Below, piece after piece: positions 5,679 to 10,527 of a stretch of 17,158 bases of DNA. Every line of letters starts with the position of its first letter. Position 1 is the first letter of the stretch. The translations under genes were made by a program, and so were the position numbers. Source of the DNA: Nanobdellota archaeon (GTDB taxonomy: Bacteria > Patescibacteriota > Minisyncoccia > UBA6257 > GWB1-50-10). Where the stretch lies: positions 1 to 17,158 of the forward strand of contig JAUYPG010000062.1 of NCBI GenBank assembly GCA_030695805.1. Reading direction: 5' to 3'. The notes beneath the pieces are model-generated. The model ran no database searches, was not told the origin of the DNA, and saw only the letters and a program-made list of their open reading frames with translations.

Positions 5679-6161
5679 ATGGAAAAAACGAAGGGGAAAA
5701 AAAGGGAAGTCGTGTGGCGAGCGGCGGAGCATGAGTACCGCGAGAAGGACGTCTCGTGGTATTGGGTTGTCGGCACTATTGCCACGGTTTTTATTCTCAT
5801 CGCCGTCTGGCAGAGAAATTTTTTCTTTCTCATCTTTCTTCTCATCGCGACTCCCATGATGTTTTTTTTCGGCAAGCGGAAGCCGCGCGTGCTTACTCTT
5901 TCCGTAAATGACGAGGGCGTGGGTCTGGGAAAGGGCATGTTTTACGAATATGGGGGGCTTGAAGGGTATCATGTTTTGGAAAACGAAGATGTTTTGGATC
6001 AGATTGTGTTCAAGAAAAAGGGCACGTTTAATCCTTTTTTTCGGGTTTTGGTGGATTCGGAGACGCGCGCGCGGGCCGAGGAGATTTTACGCGATCATTT
6101 GAATACTATTGACTACGAGCCCACTTTTCTGGATATTATGAGCGAGTGGATGGGGTTCTAA
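5679..6161 (+). CDS. Two-helix membrane protein with C-terminal beta domain (hypothetical)
   Basis: 160 residues. A basic N-terminus with VVWRAAEHEYREKDVSWYW is followed by two closely spaced membrane helices at about 27-44 and 47-65, separated only by QRN, so both ends face the cytoplasm. The remainder (68-160) has an alternating strand pattern (RVLTLSVNDEGVGLG, EYGGLEGYHVLE, DQIVFKKKG, FFRVLVDSE) and a closing helix (ARAEEILRDHL), ending in YEPTFLDIMSEWMGF. This resembles the PH-like membrane-hairpin proteins often seen in Parcubacteria; function is unknown. It sits between tRNA genes, with no ribosome binding site. Confidence 0.8.
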   Translation: MEKTKGKKREVVWRAAEHEYREKDVSWYWVVGTIATVFILIAVWQRNFFFLIFLLIATPMMFFFGKRKPRVLTLSVNDEGVGLGKGMFYEYGGLEGYHVLENEDVLDQIVFKKKGTFNPFFRVLVDSETRARAEEILRDHLNTIDYEPTFLDIMSEWMGF

Positions 6162-6163
6162 GA

Positions 6164-6266
6164 TAATTTCTAATTCCTAATTACTAATTTCTAATCAAGT
6201 AAAACATTTAGACATTGGCATTTTGGGGCATTTATTAGAAATTAGATATTAGTAATTAGTAATTTC
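6164..6266. repeat. AT-rich inverted repeat pair flanking a 36-bp core
   Basis: The left arm at 6164-6195 consists of TAATTTCTAATTCCTAATTA-like units; the right arm at 6232-6266 is built of the reverse-complement units (TTAGAAATTAGATATTAGTA and on). The core between them is not repeated. The left arm matches the 2803-2826 repeat. Together it looks like a small foldback element just ahead of tRNA-Arg. Confidence 0.65.
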
Positions 6267-6270
6267 AATT

Positions 6271-6342
6271 GCACCCATCGTTCAACGGATAGGACGGAAG
6301 CTTGCGGAGCTTCAAATCGAGGTTCGATTCCTCGTGGGTGCA
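6271..6342 (+). tRNA. tRNA-Arg (anticodon GCG)
   Basis: Acceptor GCACCCA pairs with TGGGTGC; the D arm is GTTCAACGGATAGGAC; the anticodon stem GAAGC/GCTTC closes the loop TTGCGGA, giving GCG at 6304-6306; the T arm is CGAGG-TTCGATT-CCTCG; the discriminator A is followed by CA. GCG decodes CGC and CGU. Most bacteria read these codons with ACG modified to inosine by TadA, so this anticodon is unusual for a bacterium. Confidence 0.95.
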
Positions 6343-6353
6343 CAAATGTCCGT

Positions 6354-6372
6354 CGTCGCTTCGGCCGCGACG
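6354..6372. other. Short GC-rich hairpin between tRNA-Arg and tRNA-Gly
   Basis: CGTCGC (6354-6359) pairs with GCGACG (6367-6372) over a seven-base loop. No T-run follows. It could separate the two tRNAs during processing. Confidence 0.5.
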
Positions 6373-6379
6373 AGGCAAA

Positions 6380-6450
6380 GCGGGTATAGTTTAGTGGCAG
6401 AACAGCTGGTTGCCAATCAGCTAGTGGGAGTTCGATTCTCCCTACCCGCA
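6380..6450 (+). tRNA. tRNA-Gly (anticodon GCC)
   Basis: Acceptor GCGGGTA pairs with TACCCGC; the D arm is GTTTAGTGGCAGAAC; the anticodon stem-loop GCTGG-TTGCCAA-TCAGC gives GCC; the T arm is GGGAG-TTCGATT-CTCCC. The discriminator A is followed by CA. The last 18 bases recur at 6605-6622, and an interrupted reverse complement lies at 6471-6512. Confidence 0.97.
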
Positions 6451-6470
6451 CAATAAACGCAGTGAGTTGG

Positions 6471-6622
6471 GCGGGTAGAGCACGCAAACTGCTTTGCGTG
6501 CGCGGAGAATCGAAGACCGCAGCGATGTGCGACGAGTAAGTGGCGAGGAGCACCGCGAGGGGCGGCCTGCGACCGAGGAGGTGGAAGCCGACGAGAGTTG
6601 CAGGCGATTCTCCCTACCCGCA
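6471..6622. repeat. tRNA-Gly-tail inverted-repeat element
   Basis: This fills most of the gene-free stretch 6451-6757. Right end: 6605-6622 repeats the last 18 bases of tRNA-Gly exactly. Left end: 6471-6478 (GCGGGTAG) and 6504-6512 (GGAGAATCG) are the reverse complement of the same tail, split by a 25-bp insert that forms a perfect 9-bp hairpin (GCACGCAAA/TTTGCGTGC). The two ends can pair into an 8+9 bp stem enclosing about 90 purine-rich bases. From 6623 to 6743 I see nothing beyond the tyrS promoter region. Confidence 0.7.
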
Positions 6623-6743
6623 TACCAATTTTGCCAAAAATTCCAAGCCAATGGCGTCCGAAGTTCAAAGTCGTGAACATGCGCCTCTCTTTGCCTGTTT
6701 GCGCATGCATCGTCCCGTAGTTTTCGTTTTTTCGCATTTGAGG

Positions 6744-6749
6744 TATTCT
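6744..6749 (+). promoter_or_regulatory. Candidate -10 of tyrS
   Basis: TATTCT ends eight bases before ATG 6758. The -35 region (TTTTCG at 6721-6726, 17-bp spacing) is weak. If used, the mRNA would start at or next to the ATG. Confidence 0.35.
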
Positions 6750-6757
6750 TGTATGTA

Positions 6758-8014
6758 ATGAAGCTAGCCATGAAGAAGGGAGCAGGAGATATATTTCATG
6801 AGCTCAAGGAGCGCGGGTTTGTGGCGCAGTGTTCTGATGAGGCGGGACTTCGGGAGGCGCTTTTGAAGAGCCGCGTAACGTATTATGTTGGGTTTGATCC
6901 GACTGCCGAGAGTTTGCATGTGGGGAGCTTGGTACCCATTATGGCGATGGCTCATTTGCAGAGGGTCGGGCATATTCCGATTGTGGTTTTGGGCGGAGGT
7001 ACTGCCATGGTGGGAGACCCGAGCGGCAAGACCGAGGCGCGGCCCATGATTTCGCGGAAGGAGATTGTGCGAAACAGCGTGGGGATTCTTGATCAGATTA
7101 AGCGGTATCTTTCTTTCGGCGGGAAGCGCGGAAGAGCGGTGGATAACGGGGAATGGCTTCTCAAGCTTTCGCTTGTGGATTTTTTGCGGGAGACCGGCGG
7201 GAGATTTCGTGTGAACGAGATGCTCCGCGCGGAAGGATATCGGGAGCGGCTCTTGCGCGAGGAAGGGCTTTCGTTTTTGGAGTTTAGTTACCAGTTGTTG
7301 CAGGCGTACGATTTTCTCATTCTCTTCGATAAGTATAGGTGTGCTCTTCAGATGGGCGGGAACGATCAGTGGGGAAACATTGTGGCGGGCATTGATTTTG
7401 TGCGGCGGACGCGACAGACCTCTGTGTTCGGCCTCACCTTTCCTCTTGTCGTAACTTCCACTGGGCGCAAGATGGGGAAGACGGAAAAGGGGGCGGTGTG
7501 GCTGGACGCCCGGAGAACTTCTCCTTATGAAATGTACCAGTACTGGGTGAATACGGACGATCGCGACGTGGGGCGGTTTCTTAAGGTGTTTACGTTTCTT
7601 CCGCTTGCGGAAATTTATGAACTCGAGTGCTTGAAGGGCGCGGATTTGCGACGCGCGAAAGAGATACTTGCCTATGAGGCGACAGCGCTTTGCCACGGGA
7701 AGGCAGAGGCGGAGAGGGCGCGCGAGGCCTCGCGACGCGCTTTTGGCGGAGAGGCGTGCTTGGCAGAACTTCCGACTTTGATGTTGAAGCAGACCCGGGT
7801 TCGAAAGGGCGTTTCCCTTGTCGATCTTCTTCTTGAGACGGGCCTCTCGGTTTCAAAAGGCGAGGCGCGGCGGCTCGTCGAACAGGGCGGGGTTTCCGTA
7901 AATGATAAAAAAGTTTTGGATGTGAACGCCGTGTGTTCTGAAAAGGATTTTGTTCAGGGCGTGCTTGTGATACGGAAGGGGAGGAAGCAATTTTATCAAA
8001 TCCGGATTGTGTAA
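6758..8014 (+). CDS. tyrS: Tyrosyl-tRNA synthetase
   Basis: 418 residues from ATG 6758, the usual bacterial TyrRS length. It charges tRNA-Tyr with tyrosine in the cytoplasm. Seen: YYVGFDPTAESLHVGS (42-57) with the HIGH motif as HVGS; GGGTAMVGDPSG (79-90); the tyrosine-binding YQLLQAYDFL (178-187) and QMGGNDQWGNI (198-208); KMGKT (238-242) as the KMSKS loop; and an S4 RNA-binding domain at about 352-415. Starts at TTG 6749 or ATG 6770 are also in frame; 6758 is chosen because a -10-like TATTCT lies eight bases before it, although GAGG at 6740-6743 could serve an upstream start. The next gene begins 30 bp later with its own promoter. Confidence 0.96.
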   Translation: MKLAMKKGAGDIFHELKERGFVAQCSDEAGLREALLKSRVTYYVGFDPTAESLHVGSLVPIMAMAHLQRVGHIPIVVLGGGTAMVGDPSGKTEARPMISRKEIVRNSVGILDQIKRYLSFGGKRGRAVDNGEWLLKLSLVDFLRETGGRFRVNEMLRAEGYRERLLREEGLSFLEFSYQLLQAYDFLILFDKYRCALQMGGNDQWGNIVAGIDFVRRTRQTSVFGLTFPLVVTSTGRKMGKTEKGAVWLDARRTSPYEMYQYWVNTDDRDVGRFLKVFTFLPLAEIYELECLKGADLRRAKEILAYEATALCHGKAEAERAREASRRAFGGEACLAELPTLMLKQTRVRKGVSLVDLLLETGLSVSKGEARRLVEQGGVSVNDKKVLDVNAVCSEKDFVQGVLVIRKGRKQFYQIRIV

Positions 8015-8037
8015 GATACGAGCGAATTTGATATACT
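8007..8037 (+). promoter_or_regulatory. Leaderless promoter of the gene at 8045
   Basis: TTGTGT (8007-8012) overlaps the tyrS stop codon; a 19-bp spacer leads to TATACT (8032-8037) preceded by TGA. The hexamer ends seven bases before ATG 8045, so the predicted first transcribed base is at the A of ATG or one base earlier. Confidence 0.6.
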
Positions 8038-8044
8038 ATAATAT

Positions 8045-8512
8045 ATGAAAATGAAAATTATTGTTCCTGTGGCTGTAGTGTTTTTTGTGGCAGGGCTTGC
8101 GGGGGGAGCATACTTTGGACGCGAGGCGGGCTTGAAGGCCACGCGGAGCGAGTATCAGGCGCTTCTTGATCTCGCGTACCCGCCGCCTGCCCGAGAGATT
8201 CATCGGATTTCGGGGACGGTGCGCGCGATTGTGGGCGGCACCATCCAGCTTGAGGCGAACGACCCGGAGGATTATCTTCCTCATCTCGACAATTCTCCGC
8301 GGAAGATGATTTTGAAGCGCGCCAATGTTACGGCGGTTACAGAGTATGTGCTTGTGGATTACTCCCAGCCGGAGGCGAACGGCGACCCCTCGCGCGCGCC
8401 TTTTACGCTTTCGGACTTGAAGCCGGGGGATGTAGTTGTTGTTGAAAGCGACGAGAACATCCGCGAGGCAACGAGCTTTGAGACGAAGCTTGTACAACAG
8501 GTGCGCTTTTAG
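8045..8512 (+). CDS. Membrane-anchored protein with a small beta-barrel domain (hypothetical)
   Basis: 155 residues. KMKIIVPVAVVFFVAGLAGGAYFG (2-24) is a single N-terminal membrane anchor with a short basic start, so the rest is probably outside the membrane. After a linker with YPPPAREIH, residues about 54-155 show a beta pattern: ISGTVRAIVGGTIQLEA, RKMILKRANVTAVTEYVLVD, LKPGDVVVVESDENI and SFETKLVQQVRF. This is the sequence style of DUF5666/OB-fold-like domains; the binding partner is unknown. It has its own promoter and ends in AGTTGTA repeats and a terminator, so it appears monocistronic. Confidence 0.82.
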   Translation: MKMKIIVPVAVVFFVAGLAGGAYFGREAGLKATRSEYQALLDLAYPPPAREIHRISGTVRAIVGGTIQLEANDPEDYLPHLDNSPRKMILKRANVTAVTEYVLVDYSQPEANGDPSRAPFTLSDLKPGDVVVVESDENIREATSFETKLVQQVRF

Positions 8513-8552
8513 TTGTAAGTTGTAAGTTGTAAGTTGTAAGTTGAAAGTTGAA
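8511..8552. repeat. Tandem heptamer repeat (AGTTGTA x4, AGTTGAA x2)
   Basis: Six perfect-length 7-bp units begin within the stop codon of the 8045 gene and run into the terminator stem. A looser AAGTT-rich stretch at 5653-5677 is similar. Confidence 0.9.
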
Positions 8553-8581
8553 AGGGCGCTTGGAGCGCTCTTTGATTTTTT
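8551..8581 (+). terminator. Intrinsic terminator after the 8045 gene
   Basis: AAAGGGCGCT (8551-8560) pairs with AGCGCTCTTT (8564-8573), ten base pairs with one G-T, around loop TGG. It is followed by GA and six Ts (8576-8581). Its 3' side doubles as the -35 of clpP. Confidence 0.85.
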
Positions 8582-8600
8582 CCCGCAGTTCTTGTATTGT
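8572..8600 (+). promoter_or_regulatory. Leaderless promoter of clpP
   Basis: TTGATT (8572-8577), a 17-bp spacer, and TATTGT (8595-8600). The -10 ends seven bases before ATG 8608, predicting initiation at the start codon. The -35 overlaps the upstream terminator. Confidence 0.6.
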
Positions 8601-8607
8601 GGGTTAT

Positions 8608-9201
8608 ATGAATTTAATACCTACGGTTATCGAAAAATCCACTTACGGGGAGCGGGCGTATGATATTTACTCTCGGCTCCTCCGCGAGCGGATTATATTT
8701 CTCGGCGGGCCTATTTCGGACGCGGTCGCGAATACCGTGATCGCGCAGTTTTTGTTTTTGGAGCATGAGGACGCGAAAAAAGAGATTCAGCTTTACGTCA
8801 ATTCTCCCGGCGGGTCGGTTACGGCCGGGCTCGCGGTGTATGACACGATGCAGTACGTGAGGCCGCCTGTTTCCACTATTTGCGTAGGGATGGCGGCCTC
8901 GATGGCCGCGGTCATTCTTGCCGCGGGGAAGAAGGGGAAGCGGTTCGCGCTTCCGAACGCGGAGATTATGCTTCACCAGGTGATGGGCGGGGCGGAAGGC
9001 CAGGCCTCGGAGATTGAGATTACGGCGCGGCAGATTTTGAAGATCAAAGAGAAACTTAACCGTATCCTTATGAAGCACACGGGGCGAAAGAGGGATCAGA
9101 TCGAGCGGGACACGGACCGGGATTTTTACCTTACCTCGGATCAGGCGAAGGAGTACGGGATTATTGACGAGATTATCGTCGGGAAAACGAATGGTCGTTA
9201 A
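8608..9201 (+). CDS. clpP: ATP-dependent Clp protease proteolytic subunit
   Basis: 197 residues from ATG 8608, the usual ClpP size. It forms the tetradecameric serine protease that degrades proteins fed by Clp ATPases. The catalytic triad is intact: S98 in GMAAS, H123 in EIMLHQ and D172 in DTDRDF; the oxyanion loop VNSPGGSV (64-71) and the N-terminal STYGERAYDIYSRLL are standard. An upstream in-frame TTG at 8548 would add 20 residues, but that stretch encodes the terminator and -35 region, and ClpP proteins normally begin at MNLIPTVIE-like sequence. No ribosome binding site; a leaderless start is predicted. A 35-bp palindrome begins three bases after the stop. Confidence 0.97.
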   Translation: MNLIPTVIEKSTYGERAYDIYSRLLRERIIFLGGPISDAVANTVIAQFLFLEHEDAKKEIQLYVNSPGGSVTAGLAVYDTMQYVRPPVSTICVGMAASMAAVILAAGKKGKRFALPNAEIMLHQVMGGAEGQASEIEITARQILKIKEKLNRILMKHTGRKRDQIERDTDRDFYLTSDQAKEYGIIDEIIVGKTNGR

Positions 9202-9203
9202 CG

Positions 9204-9238
9204 TTAGATGTTTAGAGGTTCAACCTCTAAACATCTAA
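9204..9238. repeat. REP-like palindrome, copy 1 (3' flank of the RAYT gene)
   Basis: TTAGATGTTTAGAGGTT, a central C, then the exact reverse complement. It lies between the clpP stop and the end of the transposase gene. It shares the core TGTTTAGAGGTT with copies at 9744-9768 and 9978-10010. Confidence 0.9.
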
Positions 9239-9246
9239 TTGCCTGG

Positions 9247-9966
9247 CTATTCAAACTTCGAGCATGACGCCCATGGCGTTATTGTTTTTCGTTCCCATAG
9301 CCACTGTTTGATTTCCTTTTTGTATTCTTTGCTATCGCCGATAATTTGTTGGAGGAATTCTCGTTGGGTTACCGACGGGAAATTTTTTTGTCCTATGTAG
9401 TCCAGAAAACTGCTCCATCGGTAGTTTTTTAGAAATTTTAACGCCTCCTCCGGATTTTCTATCTGTTTTTCTCTCCATCCGGGGTTGCTGATGTCGAGAG
9501 GATTTAGATGAATGTATGTGGGTATATGGAGGAGATACGCGTCATCCGTAATTTCCTCAGATTTATATCTTCCTTGAAATAAATGTCCCGATCGTTTGTG
9601 TTTGAGGTTGAAGTAACCTGTATAGCCGGTTCCTAATTTTCTCATAAATTCCTCTATACCATTTTCGGAAATTTGTTGGAGGAGGAGGTGAAAGTGGTTT
9701 GGCATTAAACAAAAGGCGAGTACGTGAGTGAGTTGTTCCTTTTTGTTTAGAGGTTGAACCTCTAAACACTTGTCGATCGTGTGTGCTTGGATTTGTGCTG
9801 GCTTTCTCGTTTGATATGTGATGTTTGATGGGGTCGCTGGCGCTTCGTCATTAAATTCAAATAAATCATGAATAAAGCGAAGATAGTCCCTTTTTTCTAA
9901 GAAGACGTTTCGTTTATCAACTCCTCTGTTGTATATGTGGTAGATATTATTGATCGGTTTTGTCAT
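9247..9966 (-). CDS. REP-associated tyrosine transposase (RAYT, Y1/HUH family)
   Basis: 239 residues. The N-terminal IYHIYNRGVDKRNVF, the HUH motif N90-H91-F92-H93 in LAFCLMPNHFHLLL, the tyrosine helix MRKLGTGYTGYFN (catalytic Y115 or Y118), SGHLFQGRYKS (126-135) and YIHLNP (151-156) are hallmarks of the TnpA_REP/RAYT branch of IS200-like single-strand transposases, which nick at REP hairpins. It is flanked on both sides by copies of one palindrome, and a third copy lies inside the ORF and is translated as CLEVQPLN (67-74), just ahead of the HUH block. The promoter on the - strand, TGGTATAGT, ends six bases before the ATG. The catalytic residues look intact, so it may be active or domesticated. 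Confidence 0.93.
   Translation of the reverse strand: MTKPINNIYHIYNRGVDKRNVFLEKRDYLRFIHDLFEFNDEAPATPSNITYQTRKPAQIQAHTIDKCLEVQPLNKKEQLTHVLAFCLMPNHFHLLLQQISENGIEEFMRKLGTGYTGYFNLKHKRSGHLFQGRYKSEEITDDAYLLHIPTYIHLNPLDISNPGWREKQIENPEEALKFLKNYRWSSFLDYIGQKNFPSVTQREFLQQIIGDSKEYKKEIKQWLWERKTITPWASCSKFE
9744..9768. repeat. REP-like palindrome, copy 2 (inside the RAYT ORF)
   Basis: TGTTTAGAGGTT, a central G, then the reverse complement, 25 bp. Read on the - strand in frame it gives C-L-E-V-Q-P-L-N in the transposase. Confidence 0.92.
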
Positions 9967-9972
9967 ATTGTT

Positions 9973-9981
9973 ACTATACCA
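9973..9981 (-). promoter_or_regulatory. Extended -10 of the RAYT gene
   Basis: On the - strand, TGGTATAGT followed by six bases (AACAAT) and the ATG. The TGG and first T lie within palindrome copy 3. Confidence 0.5.
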
Positions 9982-10010
9982 TGTTTAGAGGTTGAACCTC
10001 TAAACATGGT
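9978..10010. repeat. REP-like palindrome, copy 3 (5' flank of the RAYT gene)
   Basis: ACCATGTTTAGAGGTT, a central G, then the exact reverse complement, 33 bp. It starts 12 bp from the transposase start codon, in the gap between it and the divergent gene at 10060. Confidence 0.92.
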
Positions 10011-10044
10011 TATCCACAGGAGGAGGTGCGGGTGGCGCGGGAAG

Positions 10045-10053
10045 TGGTATACT
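10045..10053 (+). promoter_or_regulatory. Extended -10 of the 10060 gene
   Basis: TGGTATACT followed by six Ts and ATG 10060. Same layout as the divergent RAYT promoter; no -35 is evident. Predicts a leaderless mRNA. Confidence 0.55.
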
Positions 10054-10059
10054 TTTTTT

Positions 10060-10527
10060 ATGAAGGGGTATAAAAAATATGTCCTGGGGTTTCTTGGGAT
10101 ATTTTTTTTGGTCTTAATGGTTCTTTTCGCGGCTCCAAAGATTTCGTGGTGGTATGGGGGGTGGAAGGACGCGCAGTTTCAGAAGAAAGTAGAGCAAGTT
10201 AGGAAGGAGGACTACGATAGGGCCATGAGCGATACGTACGGCGGGAAGACGCCGCAGGAAACACTAAAGATGTATATCGAGGCCGTGGAGAAGGGGGATT
10301 ACGAACTCGCGAGTCGGTATTTTGTGGAGAAGGAGAGGGAGAAGGAGCTTGCTCGTTTTGAGAAAAGTTTAAAAGAAAATCTTGATAACATGATTGCTAC
10401 TTTAAAACGAATTTCTTTTTCCTCTGGTAGTTTTTCGGAGAGCAAAGATGTATATATTGCGCATGACCCTGTTTTCGTTAAGTTTATTCTCTATCCCAAC
10501 GGCATCTGGAAAATAGTTGAGATTTAA
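10060..10527 (+). CDS. Membrane-anchored protein with an NTF2-like extracytoplasmic domain (hypothetical)
   Basis: 155 residues from ATG 10060. KKYVLGFLGIFFLVLMVLFAAPKIS (5-29) is an N-terminal membrane anchor or signal. The rest (about 62-155) starts with GGKTPQETLKMYIEAVEKGDYELASRYF, a helical pattern typical of NTF2-like/DUF4878-type domains, and ends with two strands (HDPVFVKFILYPNGIWKIVEI), the usual close of that fold. An open frame extends upstream to 9937, but it runs through the palindrome and the -10 element, so 10060 is preferred. Its TAA overlaps the ATG of the giant gene by one base (TAATG), implying co-transcription and coupled translation. Confidence 0.82.
   Translation: MKGYKKYVLGFLGIFFLVLMVLFAAPKISWWYGGWKDAQFQKKVEQVRKEDYDRAMSDTYGGKTPQETLKMYIEAVEKGDYELASRYFVEKEREKELARFEKSLKENLDNMIATLKRISFSSGSFSESKDVYIAHDPVFVKFILYPNGIWKIVEI

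Noticed and set aside
5334..5972. 212-residue - strand frame
   Set aside because: Runs antisense through tRNA-Leu (GGGRTHTSLRTRDFKS) and the membrane protein; no start signals.
6417..6771. Two - strand frames of 106 and 109 residues over tRNA-Gly and the element after it
   Set aside because: They contain antisense tRNA peptides such as AGRENRTPTS, and the DNA is better explained as a tRNA-derived repeat.
6764..7696. 310-residue frame antisense to tyrS
   Set aside because: Complete overlap with an unambiguous tyrS; low-quality composition.
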